NCBI RefSeq assembly: GCF_001278075.1
Contig: NZ_CP011340.1
Span: 744,001-808,000 of the forward strand
Direction of reading: 5' to 3'
Length of the DNA stretch: 64,000 bases
Origin: Streptomyces pristinaespiralis
Lineage (GTDB): Bacteria > Actinomycetota > Actinomycetes > Streptomycetales > Streptomycetaceae
In this document: piece by piece, positions 1-8,733 of the stretch
How the letters are laid out: the number at the start of each line of letters is the position of its first letter
Position numbering within the stretch: the first letter of the stretch is position 1
Made by a program: the position numbers and the translations under genes
The notes under the pieces: generated by a model
What the model was told of the DNA's origin: nothing
What the model saw: only the letters and a program-made list of their open reading frames with translations
Database searches by the model: none

Positions 1-563
1 GGCGCCACGGACGTCACCGAGATCCCGTGGGGTGCCAGCGCGACGGCCATCGACTGTCCGAACGCGTGCAGCGCGGCCTTGCTCGCGCCGTACGCGGGGA
101 AGTCGGGCTCTCCCCGGAACGCCCCGCGGGAGCCGACGTTGACGATGCTGCCCGTCGCGCCCCGGTCGATGAGGTGCCGGGCGACGCCGTACGTCACGTT
201 CGCCGCGCCGAGCAGATTGACGTCGATCATGTGGTGCCAGGACCGCTGCCAGTCCTCGTAGGAGACGTCGGCCACGGAGTGCCGGTTCTCGGCGGACGGC
301 GCGACAGCGGCGTTGTTGACCAGTACGTCGACCCCGCCCAGCGCCGCCACGGCGTCGTCGACGATGCGCCGCGCCACGGCCGGATCGCCGATGTCGCCCG
401 CGAGGAGAGTGTGTCCGTGGCCGGGCAACCGCCGCAGTGTCTCCTCGGCGTCGTCGCGCCGGGCCGCGTAGTGGACCGCCACGGCGTCGCCCCGTTCCGC
501 GAACGCCACCGCGACCGCGCGTCCGATGCCTCGCGACGCTCCCGTGACCAGTACCCGCCTCAT
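1..563 (-). CDS. SDR-family oxidoreductase, 3' end cut by window edge
   Basis: NAD(P)-dependent short-chain dehydrogenase/reductase, cytoplasmic; substrate unknown. Reading the minus strand from the ATG at 563 gives MRRVLVTGASRGIG, the classical SDR cofactor fold (TGxxxGIG, residues about 7-14). The structural NNA motif (VDVLVNNAA) follows near residue 85, and the catalytic YxxxK (YGASK) near residue 160, preceded by the active-site Ser in VNVGS. About 187 codons are present and typical members have 240-260, so roughly the last 60 residues lie beyond position 1. The coding density is unbroken. No operon partner is visible: the neighbouring capA-like gene is divergent, 126 bp away. Confidence 0.9.
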   Translation of the reverse strand, partial: MRRVLVTGASRGIGRAVAVAFAERGDAVAVHYAARRDDAEETLRRLPGHGHTLLAGDIGDPAVARRIVDDAVAALGGVDVLVNNAAVAPSAENRHSVADVSYEDWQRSWHHMIDVNLLGAANVTYGVARHLIDRGATGSIVNVGSRGAFRGEPDFPAYGASKAALHAFGQSMAVALAPHGISVTSVA

Positions 564-689
564 CGGTTCTCCTTCTGCTTCGGCGTCCGCCCCGACGGTA
601 ACCGGTCCCTGCGCGACCGGTCGCGCTGTGGCGGCGCGACGCCCGGTGGCCCGGGACGGCACCGTGGCGGTGCGGACTACCGTGGAGTC

Positions 690-1802
690 ATGGGCAGTGG
701 CCTGGTCACCCTGTTCCTCAGCGGTGACGTGATGCTCGGCCGCGGCGTGGACCAGATCCTTCCGCACCCCGGCGATCCGGCCCTGGCCGAGCCGTACGTC
801 CGTGACGCGCGTTCTTACGTCGACATGGCGGAGGCGGTGAACGGACCCGTGCCCCGCCCTGTCCCGTTCACCTGGCCCTGGGGCGACGCGTTGCCGGTGC
901 TCGACGACGCCGGGCCGGACGTGCGGCTGGTGAATCTCGAGACCTCCGTGACGCGGAGCGACGACGCGGCCGCCGGCAAGGAGGTCCTCTACCGCATGAA
1001 CCCGGCGAACCTGCCCTGCCTGACGGCGGCCCGCCCCGATGTCTGCGTCCTCGCCAACAACCATGTCCTCGACTACGGCCGCCGGGGGCTGGAGGAGACA
1101 CTCGCGGCACTGGCGGACGCGGGCCTGCGCACAGCCGGCGCGGGGCGGGACCTGGCGGCCGCCCGGCGGTGCGTGAGCGTCCCGCTCCCCGGCGGCCGGC
1201 GGGTGCTCGTCGTCTCGCTCGGCGTGCCGTCCAGCGGCGTCCCGCCCGCGTGGGCGGCCACCGCACGGCGCAGCGGCGTCCACTTCGCGGCCGAGGAGTC
1301 GCCCGCCGTCGCGGCGGACGTGGCGGCGCGGCTGCGCGAGGTGAGACGGCCGGGCGACGTGACGGTCGTGTCCGTCCACATGGGCTCCAACTGGGGTTAC
1401 CACGTCCCCCGAGGCCAGGTCCGCTTCGCCCACGCGCTGATCGACGGCGGCGCGGACATCGTGCACGGGCACTCCTCCCACCATCCGCGGCCTGTCGAGG
1501 TGTACCGCGGCAAGCTCGTCCTTTACGGCTGCGGGGACCTGATCAACGACTACGAGGGCATCGGGGGCTACGAGCGGTACCGGGACGATCTGCGGCTGCT
1601 CCACGTCGCCTCGGTCGACCCCGCCAGCGGCGCTGTGCACGAGGTCCGGATCACTCCCCTCGAGGCCCGGCGGCTGCGGCTCACGCACGCGTCGGGCGCT
1701 GACTGCCGCGCCGTGCACGACGTGCTGGGCCGGATCAGCCACGGCATGGGCGTCCGCATGGACGCCGAGCGGGACGGCTCGGTCACGGCCCGGCCGGCCT
1801 GA
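690..1802 (+). CDS. CapA family (poly-gamma-glutamate/capsule biosynthesis-type) metallophosphatase-like protein
   Basis: A 370-residue protein of the PGA_cap/CapA family, which has a calcineurin-like two-metal hydrolase fold. CapA proteins are linked to poly-gamma-glutamate export or anchoring, but many Streptomyces members have no known role. Visible family signatures: FLSGDVMLGRG at the N-terminus (first metal Asp), the VNLETSVT block, LANNHVLDYG (Asn-His metal pair), VHMGSNWGY, and HGHSSHHPRPVEVYRGKLVLYGCGD near the C-terminus (split here: His-Gly-His-Ser, then the GDLIND block). The ATG at 690 is chosen because the family motif begins about ten residues later; the frame is open far upstream but that part has no conserved content. 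No signal peptide is evident. Confidence 0.85.
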   Translation: MGSGLVTLFLSGDVMLGRGVDQILPHPGDPALAEPYVRDARSYVDMAEAVNGPVPRPVPFTWPWGDALPVLDDAGPDVRLVNLETSVTRSDDAAAGKEVLYRMNPANLPCLTAARPDVCVLANNHVLDYGRRGLEETLAALADAGLRTAGAGRDLAAARRCVSVPLPGGRRVLVVSLGVPSSGVPPAWAATARRSGVHFAAEESPAVAADVAARLREVRRPGDVTVVSVHMGSNWGYHVPRGQVRFAHALIDGGADIVHGHSSHHPRPVEVYRGKLVLYGCGDLINDYEGIGGYERYRDDLRLLHVASVDPASGAVHEVRITPLEARRLRLTHASGADCRAVHDVLGRISHGMGVRMDAERDGSVTARPA

Positions 1803-2306
1803 CCCGGGGCTTCCCACCGCCGCAGCGGCCCGGTACGGCGATCACCGGGTCCCGGCGGACGGACGGACTGCCACGTCCGAACGGAATCCTGCTCAACCGA
1901 TCGGACGACCCTGCCGTCAGCCGTCCCGCGCACCGGGTCGGGCCGGTCCGCCGACGATCACGGGCGGCCGCGGGCGGAGACTGGAGGCACGGCGTACGGC
2001 GCACAGCGCACACGTGCGTCGTACGGCACCGCGCGGCGTGCCCCCGACGACGGAACGCGACCTCCCCGACGACATCGGCCCCGCGTCGGTCGGCCCGCTG
2101 CCACTTCATGGAGGAGATCCGTCGTGACCGAGCAGTCACCGCCCACGGCCGGCCCCGCCCTGCCCGCCGCCGCCCACCGCGGCGGCGAGGCCGACGTACA
2201 CGCGGTCCCGGCGGCGGACGCCGAGGGCCTCACCGTCGGGTCCCACGCCGGGCCTCCCGGAGTCCGCGCGATCGCTGCCGTGTCGCGGGGCAGGGAAGCG
2301 GGCACC
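1803..2306. other. Non-coding gap or N-terminal extension of the next gene
   Basis: Between the capA-like stop and the preferred start of the lipoprotein gene I see no conserved ORF. A strong ribosome binding site (GGAGGAG, 2110-2116) sits 7 bases before a GTG at 2124 that is in frame with the lipoprotein gene. Translation could therefore begin there and add 61 residues in front of the lipoprotein signal. The rest (1803-2100) is GC-rich with no recognisable element. Confidence 0.4.
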
Positions 2307-3476
2307 ATGGCCGGCGGCAAGGTGAAGCGGCGCACGACGGTCTCGGCGCTGGTCGCCCTGGCCGCCACGGCGGCGCTCGCCGGGTGTGACGCGTCCGGTG
2401 GCGGCCCGGCCGCCTCCGCGCCCCGGTCCTCCGCTCCGTCCTCCCCCGCCGCTCCGGGCACGCCGGAAGGCTCGTCCGGCACGCCACGTACGCCCGAAGG
2501 CGCCCTGCTGGTCAGCGACTTCGGAGCGGACACCGTGACCTTCGTCGACCCGTCACGGCCGGGTGAGCAGGCCCGGCTGGGTTCGGTGGAGGTGGGCACG
2601 GCACCTTACGGGATCGCGCTCGGCGAGGACGGCACGGCGTGGGTGGCGACGGCGGAGGGCGTGGCCGCCGTGGACACCGGGGCCAGGAAGCGCACCGCCC
2701 TGATCCCGTACGCGACGGACAGCGGCCCGGTGACCACCGGCGAGTACCGGGGCGGCGGCATGGGGATAGCGCTCTCCCCGGACGGCGAGCGCGTCTACGT
2801 CGGCGTCAACGTCCCCGGCGGCAACGGCGTGTTGGAGGTGATCGACACCGGGCGGCGCGAGGTGGTGGCGACCGTCCCGGTCGGTCGCCGGCCCTTCGAC
2901 GTCGACGTCTCCCGCGACGGCCGCCAGGTCTACGCGACCGGCCATGATTCCTTCGACGTCACCGTCGTCGACACCGACGACCGGGACAGCCGGCGGATCG
3001 AAGTGGCCCCGTACGGCACCGAGGGCGGCCTCGGTTCCTGGCTCAAGCCGCACTACACCGCCGTACGCCCCTCCGACGGCGCCCTCCTGCTTCCTTTCGA
3101 GGGCGAGCGTCTCGCGGTGGTCGACCCGGACACCGGCAAGGTCCGTGTCGAGCGGATGACCGCCGACACCCACCAGCACGGGGCCGCGGTGGCCGAGGAC
3201 GGCACCCTGTACGTGGTGGGCACCGGCCCCATCGACCCGTCGGAGCACAACGGCCCGTCCCTGACCGTGCGTACGCCGGGCGGCAGGGAGAGCGTGATCC
3301 CGCTGGACGGCCCGCACGAGGACGTCGCCGTGTCGGCCGACGGCCGCACCGCTTACGTCTCCGGTGGTTTCACGCGCGACGGTTACTGGAACGGCCTCAG
3401 CGTCGTGGACACCGCCACGGGGGACGTGACGCGTCTGCCGGTCGGCGTACGGCCCCTGGGAATCGTGGTGTTGTAG
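2307..3476 (+). CDS. YncE-like beta-propeller lipoprotein
   Basis: Predicted membrane-anchored lipoprotein, 389 residues from the ATG at 2307. The N-terminus has a basic segment (KVKRR), a hydrophobic stretch and lipobox LAGC, giving lipidated Cys27. A Ser/Ala/Pro-rich linker follows, then repeated blades of a seven-bladed propeller: LVSDFGADTVTFVD, SVEVGTAPYGIAL, ALSPDGERVYVGVN, VPVGRRPFDVDVSRDGRQVY, VSADGRTAYVSGG and a closing VGVRPLGIVVL. These V-G-x-x-P-x-G/D and SPDG repeats are typical of YncE/cytochrome cd1-like surface propellers; ligand unknown. An upstream GTG (2124) with a much better ribosome site would add 61 non-conserved residues. Choosing the internal ATG keeps a normal signal peptide. 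Confidence 0.82.
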   Translation: MAGGKVKRRTTVSALVALAATAALAGCDASGGGPAASAPRSSAPSSPAAPGTPEGSSGTPRTPEGALLVSDFGADTVTFVDPSRPGEQARLGSVEVGTAPYGIALGEDGTAWVATAEGVAAVDTGARKRTALIPYATDSGPVTTGEYRGGGMGIALSPDGERVYVGVNVPGGNGVLEVIDTGRREVVATVPVGRRPFDVDVSRDGRQVYATGHDSFDVTVVDTDDRDSRRIEVAPYGTEGGLGSWLKPHYTAVRPSDGALLLPFEGERLAVVDPDTGKVRVERMTADTHQHGAAVAEDGTLYVVGTGPIDPSEHNGPSLTVRTPGGRESVIPLDGPHEDVAVSADGRTAYVSGGFTRDGYWNGLSVVDTATGDVTRLPVGVRPLGIVVL

Positions 3477-3542
3477 GCGACGACGCCGGGACGGACCCGA
3501 TGCGCGGCACCGTGCGACAGTGGCCACGGATGCACCGCACGG

Positions 3543-3621
3543 CGCACCGCTCGCTCAGGCCGGGCCGGCCCCGCGCGGCGGACCGCACCGCTCGCTCAGA
3601 CGGCCCTGCCCCGCGCCGCGA
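3543..3621. repeat. Imperfect 41-bp tandem duplication spanning the permease 3' end
   Basis: CGCACCGCTCGCTCAG occurs at 3543-3558 and again at 3584-3599, a 41-bp period, followed in both copies by a related GC-rich stretch. The second copy contains the permease stop codon (TCA at 3596-3598 on the plus strand). The first carries the same stop-like triplet 41 bases beyond. It looks like the last codons plus stop have been duplicated downstream. Confidence 0.6.
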
Positions 3622-5059
3622 GCACGTTGTCGGAGGTGCGCATCATGAGCGCGTAGACACACGCGGCGACGGTCATGCCGACCGGCAGGGCGAGGTCCAC
3701 TCCGCCCAGGGCCCGCGCCACGGGCCCGGTGTAGAGCGTGTTCACGCTCAGAGCCGCCGCGAGGACGCCGGCCCCGAGGGCGACGGCGCCCGCCGGGTTG
3801 ACGCCGGCGGTGTACCAGAAGGGGCTGCCGGTGGTCTCGTCCATGAGTGCGGGCCCGTCGTAGCGGTTGCGGCGTATCAGGATGTCGGTGGCGTAGACGG
3901 CCATGGCGGGACCGAGGAGGACGACGGTCAGCTGGAGGACGTTGCTGACGGTGTCGAGGAAGCTGGAGACGAGGAGCCCGTACAGCGTGAGCGAGACGGC
4001 GGCGACGCCGTCGACGAGCACGCTGCGGGAGCGGCGGATGCGGATGCCGACGGCCTGGAGGGCGAGGCCGGCGCTGTATGCGGTCAGGGCGTTGATGGCG
4101 ATCGTGCCGACGATCAGGGCGAGCAGGAAGACCGGGTGGAACCAGCCGGGAAGGATCGTCTCGAGTCCGGTCTGAGGGTCGGTCATGTCGACAGCGGTCG
4201 CCGCGAAGGCGCCGAGTGAGCAGACGAAGACGCTCGGCACGAAGCCGCCCAGAGCGGTCCAGCCGATGATCGCCTTCGCCGATGTCGTGCGGGGCAGGTA
4301 GCGGGAGAAGTCGGCGCTGGTGGTGTAGGACAGCGGGCCGGAGCCGACGAGGGTCACGCCGGCGACGAGCACCGCCCACAGGTCGACGCCGGTCAGCGGC
4401 TCGGCCGGCGTGTAGCCGAAATCGGTGTGCCGGACGACGGCCACGGCGACGACGGCGAAGGCGGCGGTGAGTGCCAGCGTGATCGGGAGGTACAGCTTCA
4501 TGATCATGCCGTGGCCGTAGACGCCGATGGCCAGGGTGAGGGCGGCGACGAGCACCACGACGGTGACCTTGACACCGGTGTCGGCCGTGATCCCGGTCTT
4601 CTCCACGAGGGCGAAGGCGGCGGTCGCGGCGGCGGCCAGGTTGAGGGCGAAGTAGCAGACGGAGATCATCCAGCCGACGATCGCATTGTTCACGCGGTTG
4701 CCCCGGATCCCGTACATCGCCCGTGTGACCACCTCGCTGGGCGCGCCCGCCGCGGGGCCGGAGACGGAGAGCAGCCCGGTCAGCACCCAGAACAGGTTGC
4801 CCACGACGATCACGGCGAGGGACTGCCACAGGCTCAGGCCCATGAGGACCAGGGCGCCACCGATGACCAGGCTCAGGTAGTTGACGTTCGCCGCCGCCCA
4901 GACGGAGAAGAGCTGCCGTGGCCGGCCGTGGCGCTCGTGGTCGGGGATGTGGTCGATGCCGTGTGCCTCGATGCGTGCCGCCCGGTCCCCGGGGGGCCGC
5001 GGGGCCGCATCGGGTGTGGCGTTCGCGCCGGGACGCGGGTCGGGAATCGTGGACGCCAT
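3596..5059 (-). CDS. NCS1-family permease (cytosine/purine/hydantoin-type)
   Basis: Inner-membrane transporter of 487 residues in the nucleobase:cation symporter-1 family, which moves purines, cytosine, allantoin or hydantoins with a cation. After a hydrophilic N-terminus of about 50 residues come roughly 12 hydrophobic segments. The family's early conserved region is visible (SVWAAANVNYLSLVIGGAL; NLFWVLTGLLSVSGPAAGAP), as is a mid-protein GPLSYTTSADFSRYLP block typical of CodB-like members. The ATG at 5059 is chosen because GGAGG lies 5 bases before it; an in-frame TTG at 5083 is possible. It is divergent from a TetR gene that precedes an amidohydrolase, which suggests uptake of a cyclic amide or nucleobase for hydrolysis. 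Exact substrate unresolved. Confidence 0.88.
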   Translation of the reverse strand: MASTIPDPRPGANATPDAAPRPPGDRAARIEAHGIDHIPDHERHGRPRQLFSVWAAANVNYLSLVIGGALVLMGLSLWQSLAVIVVGNLFWVLTGLLSVSGPAAGAPSEVVTRAMYGIRGNRVNNAIVGWMISVCYFALNLAAAATAAFALVEKTGITADTGVKVTVVVLVAALTLAIGVYGHGMIMKLYLPITLALTAAFAVVAVAVVRHTDFGYTPAEPLTGVDLWAVLVAGVTLVGSGPLSYTTSADFSRYLPRTTSAKAIIGWTALGGFVPSVFVCSLGAFAATAVDMTDPQTGLETILPGWFHPVFLLALIVGTIAINALTAYSAGLALQAVGIRIRRSRSVLVDGVAAVSLTLYGLLVSSFLDTVSNVLQLTVVLLGPAMAVYATDILIRRNRYDGPALMDETTGSPFWYTAGVNPAGAVALGAGVLAAALSVNTLYTGPVARALGGVDLALPVGMTVAACVYALMMRTSDNVLAARGRAV

Positions 5060-5093
5060 GGGCCCCTCCGGGTGCTGGTTCAACCACCTGCTT

Positions 5094-5110
5094 GTTTGTT
5101 GGTCGCAAAC
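5094..5110. promoter_or_regulatory. Probable TetR operator in permease/TetR divergent promoter
   Basis: GTTTG-7-CAAAC forms a perfect 17-bp inverted repeat in the 68-bp gap between the divergent permease and TetR starts. The surroundings are the most AT-rich in this part of the window. Position and symmetry fit an autoregulatory TetR site; no binding data. Confidence 0.5.
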
Positions 5111-5127
5111 TCAATAGCATCGATTCC

Positions 5128-5778
5128 ATGTCGTCAAGCGCTCAACACAAGCGAATCCGCAAGTCTCCGGCCGCCAGACGTGCGGAAATCGTTGCGGCGG
5201 CCTCGATGGTCGCTCTGACCGAAGGGCTGGAGTGCATCACGCTCCGGCGGATCGCGGAGGAGCTCGACGTCCGCCCGGGACTGATCAGTCACTACTTCCC
5301 CGCGGTGGAGGACCTGGTGGCCGAGGCCTACGGCAGCGCCGCCGGTTCCGAACTCGACGGCCTCCTGCCGGCCGACCGGGCCGGCGCCACGCCGACCCAG
5401 CACCTGGCGCGGTTCTTCGGCCGGGCGACAGGACCGGGGTTCGACGACATCAGCCGGCTCTGGCTCAACGCCCGGCACCTCAGCCGCTACCGGCCCGCCC
5501 TGCGCGACCGTGTCGCGGTGCAGGAGGCCGCTTGGCGCGACCGGCTCGGCGGCCTCATCCGTGACGGGGTGGAGCAGGGCGAGTTCCGCACCGACGAGCC
5601 AGAAGTGACGGCCATTCAGATCCTCGTCGTCATCGACGGCCTCGGCGTCCACGCCAACAGCGCCGCCGGGGGCAACGGCGGCCGTCCACCTGCCGTCCTG
5701 CGCATGGCCGTCACCACCGCCGAACGCGAACTCGGCCTGCCCGCCGGAACGTTGACCGCTTCCGCCACCGCGAACTGA
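5128..5778 (+). CDS. TetR/AcrR-family transcriptional regulator
   Basis: A 216-residue one-component repressor. The N-terminal helix-turn-helix is clear: RRAEIVAAASMVALTEGLE, then TLRRIAEELDVRPGLISHYF, ending in the conserved HYF recognition-helix tail at about residues 20-65. The helical C-terminal ligand domain has no assignable specificity. The ATG at 5128 is the start that puts the HTH at the usual distance from the N-terminus. It is divergent from the permease and 20 bp upstream of the amidohydrolase on the same strand, so it probably controls both through the 17-bp palindrome at 5094. Confidence 0.88.
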   Translation: MSSSAQHKRIRKSPAARRAEIVAAASMVALTEGLECITLRRIAEELDVRPGLISHYFPAVEDLVAEAYGSAAGSELDGLLPADRAGATPTQHLARFFGRATGPGFDDISRLWLNARHLSRYRPALRDRVAVQEAAWRDRLGGLIRDGVEQGEFRTDEPEVTAIQILVVIDGLGVHANSAAGGNGGRPPAVLRMAVTTAERELGLPAGTLTASATAN

Positions 5779-5798
5779 CCGTTTCCAAGGAGCCCCCT

Positions 5799-7424
5799 GT
5801 GCGCACCTCGCTCGTCCTCCTCTCGGCCCGTCTCCTCGACCCGGTCTCCGGCTCGTTCCTGTCCGGGACCGCTCTCGCCGCGTCCGGAGGCCGGATAACC
5901 GCCATCGGCGACGACCGGGAGATCCGCGCGCTCGCCGACCCCTCGACGACGGTGATCGACCTGAAGGGCGCCGTACTGACCCCCGGCCTCGTCGACGGGC
6001 ACCTGCACCCCGTCTCCGGCGCCGAACTCACCCACGGCCTCGACCTGTCGGGCTGCGCCGACCTCGAGGCCGTGCGCCGGGCGCTGGCCCACGAGGCGGC
6101 GAGCCTCGCGCCCGGGGCGTGGCTGCACGGCTGGGGCCTCGACCCCAACGTCTTCGCCGACCGGCCCGTCTCGACCGCTCCTTTCGACGCCGTACTCGAA
6201 GGCGTTCCCGCCCTCCTCCTCCTCTTCGACGCCCACTCCATGCTCGCCAGCCGGCGGGCGCTCGAGCTCGCCGGCGTCGACGGACCGCGCACCTTCGACC
6301 AGGCCTCGGCCGAGGTCGTCTGCGACGAGGCGGGCCGGCCCACCGGTCTCCTGCTGGAGGACGCCGCCTGCGAACTCGTCGAGCGCGCCGCCCCGCAGCC
6401 CACCCGGGCGGAACGCCGGGCCCGGCTCGCCGCCGCCCTGCGGGCCATGGCCGCCACCGGGCTCACCGGCGGCCACGCCATGGACGCGAACGGCGACAGC
6501 CTGGAGCTCTACGCCGACCTCGACGCCGCCGGAGAACTCCCGCTGCGGCTACGGGTCGCGCCCTGGTGCCAGCCCGGCATCGACGCCGACGGGCTGCAGG
6601 CGCTCATCGAACAGCAGGGCACCGGCGGCACGCTGTGGCGGACCGAGGGCGTGAAGCTCTTCATGGACGGCACCATCGACAACGGCACCGCCTGGCTGGA
6701 GCGCCCCGACTGCCACGGCGAGTCCACCCACGCCTTCTGGCCCGACCCGGCGGAGTACACCCGTGTCATCGGCCGGCTCCACCGGGCCGGGGTGCCCACC
6801 GCCACCCACGCCATCGGCGACGCGGCCGTCCGGCACGCCCTCGACTCCGTCGAGAAGGCGCAGGCGGAGGGCGGGCGCGAGGTGCGGCACCGGATCGAAC
6901 ACATCGAGACCGTGCCCGACGACACGCTGCGCCGCTTCGCCGCACTCGGCGTCGCGGCCTCCATGCAGCCCACCCATTGCTGCGACTTCACCCGGGCCGA
7001 CCACACCGACAACTGGTCGCGCCGCCTCGGCGAGGAACGCGCCTCGCGCGCCTGGCGCTGCCGCGACCTGTGGGACTCCGGCGCCACCGTCGTGCTCGGC
7101 TCCGACTGGCCCATCGCCCCCTACCCTCCGCTGGGTGTCATGGCGGGCGCCCGACACCGCCGGCCCGGCCGGGACCTCACCCAGCCGCCGCACGGCCCTC
7201 AGCAGGCGCTCACCCCGCTCGAGGCACTCCAGGGAATGACCGTCAACGCGGCCTGGGCCGCGGGCGCGACGCGGGAGGCCGGCCGGCTCGCCGTCGGTCA
7301 CCGCGCCGACCTCACGGCCTTCGCCGCCGACCCGCTCACCACGGCCGCCACCGACCTGCCGGACGTGCCTGTGCTGCTCACCGTCCTCGACGGCCGTCCC
7401 ACGCACCGCGACCCGAGCGTGTGA
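5799..7424 (+). CDS. YtcJ-type amidohydrolase (amidohydrolase_3)
   Basis: A 541-residue metal-dependent hydrolase of the amidohydrolase superfamily, likely cleaving a cyclic amide, N-formyl or related C-N bond. Metal-ligand signatures appear in order: DGHLHP (HxH, after strand 1), the KLFMDGTIDNGTAW block with the family Lys/Asp, ATHAIGDAAV (His), RHRIEHIE (His) and GSDWPIAPYPP (metal Asp). The N-terminal and C-terminal strands of the small beta sandwich (GRITAIGDD; GHRADLTAFAADP) are also present. The GTG start at 5799 has AAGGAG 7 bases upstream. It lies 20 bp after the TetR gene, so they are probably cotranscribed, and opposite the NCS1 permease, implying an uptake-and-hydrolysis pathway. 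Confidence 0.88.
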   Translation: MRTSLVLLSARLLDPVSGSFLSGTALAASGGRITAIGDDREIRALADPSTTVIDLKGAVLTPGLVDGHLHPVSGAELTHGLDLSGCADLEAVRRALAHEAASLAPGAWLHGWGLDPNVFADRPVSTAPFDAVLEGVPALLLLFDAHSMLASRRALELAGVDGPRTFDQASAEVVCDEAGRPTGLLLEDAACELVERAAPQPTRAERRARLAAALRAMAATGLTGGHAMDANGDSLELYADLDAAGELPLRLRVAPWCQPGIDADGLQALIEQQGTGGTLWRTEGVKLFMDGTIDNGTAWLERPDCHGESTHAFWPDPAEYTRVIGRLHRAGVPTATHAIGDAAVRHALDSVEKAQAEGGREVRHRIEHIETVPDDTLRRFAALGVAASMQPTHCCDFTRADHTDNWSRRLGEERASRAWRCRDLWDSGATVVLGSDWPIAPYPPLGVMAGARHRRPGRDLTQPPHGPQQALTPLEALQGMTVNAAWAAGATREAGRLAVGHRADLTAFAADPLTTAATDLPDVPVLLTVLDGRPTHRDPSV

Positions 7425-7432
7425 CACGTCCG

Positions 7433-7471
7433 GCGCCCCGGCCGCTGCGGAGCTGCGCGGCGGCCGGGCGC
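7433..7471. terminator. GC-rich hairpin between convergent genes
   Basis: GCGCCCCGGCCGC (7433-7445) pairs with GCGGCCGGGCGC (7460-7471) with one bulged C. It lies just after the amidohydrolase stop and before the stop of the convergent gene. There is no T-run, as is usual in actinomycetes. Confidence 0.45.
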
Positions 7472-7483
7472 ATCCGGCATCGG

Positions 7484-7891
7484 CTACCGGCGTCCTTCCG
7501 GGCGGACACCCCACGCCGGGTCAGCGGCGGCCCTCGCGAGTTCGGCGTCGTACCGGTCGGCCTCGAAGTGGAACGGCGAAGGCGCCACCTCCCGGTACGG
7601 AACCTCCCATCCGGACCACTCCACGAGGCCCCCGAGCCGCTGCACGCACACCGACAGGAAGCCGCAACAGCCGCCCGTGCAGTCGGGTTCACCCAGAACC
7701 ACCCGCCGGCTCCGGCCCGTCGCGTGCAAGGCGCCGTCCCGCCCGGCGGCCAACGCCTCCTGCAGGAACGGCCCTCGGCCACCGACCCCGACAAGTGGTG
7801 TCACCACGTCCTCGCCGTCGACCCACAACTGCAGTTGCGCGGCCCACCGAGGGCCGGGCGGCATCACAGCGACCTCGAGGCGATTGAACAT
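7484..7891 (-). CDS. Hypothetical protein, 135 aa
   Basis: Unrecognised cytoplasmic protein. The sequence reads MFNRLEVAVMPPGPRWAAQL, then a VDGEDVVTP segment. A cysteine cluster (CTGGCCGF) falls near residues 71-78, followed by VEWSGWEVPYREVAPSPFHF. Trp-rich strands of this kind recur in small Streptomyces proteins of unknown function, and the CxxxCC group could bind a metal or simply be structural. The ATG at 7891 is preceded by a GGGTGGCGG stretch. It lies downstream of the SMI1/KNR4-like gene on the same strand (71 bp gap), so the two may be cotranscribed. Function unknown. Confidence 0.7.
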   Translation of the reverse strand: MFNRLEVAVMPPGPRWAAQLQLWVDGEDVVTPLVGVGGRGPFLQEALAAGRDGALHATGRSRRVVLGEPDCTGGCCGFLSVCVQRLGGLVEWSGWEVPYREVAPSPFHFEADRYDAELARAAADPAWGVRPEGRR

Positions 7892-7962
7892 CCCGCCACC
7901 CTACGAGGTGTCCGGCCGGGGTTCCGCACGAAAGAGCCCGCAGCCCTCGGTCCCCGCCCGGC

Positions 7963-8556
7963 TCAGGCGGAAGGAGACCGGGGGGAGCGGCCCCAGCCCG
8001 GCGGCAGCAGGTCCCAGGAATCGTGGCGAAGCCACTCGCCGAAGGTCACCGGACGGGCGCCGCCCGCATGGTCGAGGGACAGCGGGACGATCAGGTCGCA
8101 GGTGGCTCTGCCGTCCCACCACACCGTGCCGGCGAGGGGCCCGGTGACCGCCAGCAGCGTACAGAAGCCGCAGCCGTGCTCCTGCAGGACCACGGCTCCG
8201 GCGGTCCTGCGGTCCTCGAAGTCCTCACACTCCCAGTCCCATGCCTGCCAGGCGTCCGCGTGCGCCTGTTCGTCGGTGAAGTCCTCCGGCCGAGGCTCGC
8301 GCGCGGCCAACTCGGCGTCGGCTCCCACGTACGAGTCGGGGTGCGGGAAGGGCAGGGTCAGCAGCTCCGCCGGCGTCGAACGGTCGGAGTCCCAGTCCCA
8401 GCCCCGCTCCTTCCGACAGGGCCCCAGAACCCGCTTGGCGGGGTTCGCCTCCATCAGAAGCGCGCGGTACGCAGCTGGGAACGAGACGCCGAGCTCGTTC
8501 TCGGCCATGGTCAGCTCGACCTCGGTCAACGGCGGGCGTTCGGGCAGGCGCTCCAT
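7963..8556 (-). CDS. SMI1/KNR4 (SUKH)-family protein
   Basis: A 197-residue protein resembling the SMI1/KNR4 or SUKH fold. The hallmark is the N-terminal LTEVELTMAENELGVSFPAAYRALLMEANP, i.e. helix then a hydrophobic 'LGV-x-FP-x-x-Y' turn (residues about 11-35). SUKH proteins often act as immunity proteins for polymorphic toxins, but solitary chromosomal members are common and no toxin is next door here. The acidic Trp-rich middle (QAWDWECEDFED) and GTVWWDGRATCDLIVPLS are typical of the family's later strands. The ATG at 8556 is chosen because the conserved fold begins there; the ORF continues upstream without conserved content. Confidence 0.72.
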   Translation of the reverse strand: MERLPERPPLTEVELTMAENELGVSFPAAYRALLMEANPAKRVLGPCRKERGWDWDSDRSTPAELLTLPFPHPDSYVGADAELAAREPRPEDFTDEQAHADAWQAWDWECEDFEDRRTAGAVVLQEHGCGFCTLLAVTGPLAGTVWWDGRATCDLIVPLSLDHAGGARPVTFGEWLRHDSWDLLPPGWGRSPRSPSA

Positions 8557-8733
8557 GGCTCCGAGCCTAAATCCGATCCGTTGGGGTGCTCGACGGGGGT
8601 CGATGGCACGGCCCGACTGCCGGACCCGGGCGTCCTGGACCGGATCCGGACGATGCCCATCGCCCGGTCGTCGGTGCTCGTCGCCTCCCACCGACCGCGA
8701 GCGGCGAGCACCACCGACGTTCGGGATCACCGC

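Noticed and set aside
3555..5129. 524-residue frame overlapping the NCS1 permease on the same strand
   Set aside because: Arg/Pro/His-rich shadow of the real permease; no conserved motifs, and it ends within the duplicated 3' repeat.
7963..8556. SUKH immunity protein of a polymorphic toxin locus
   Set aside because: No toxin, WXG100 or Rhs/secretion gene is adjacent; kept as SMI1/KNR4-like only.
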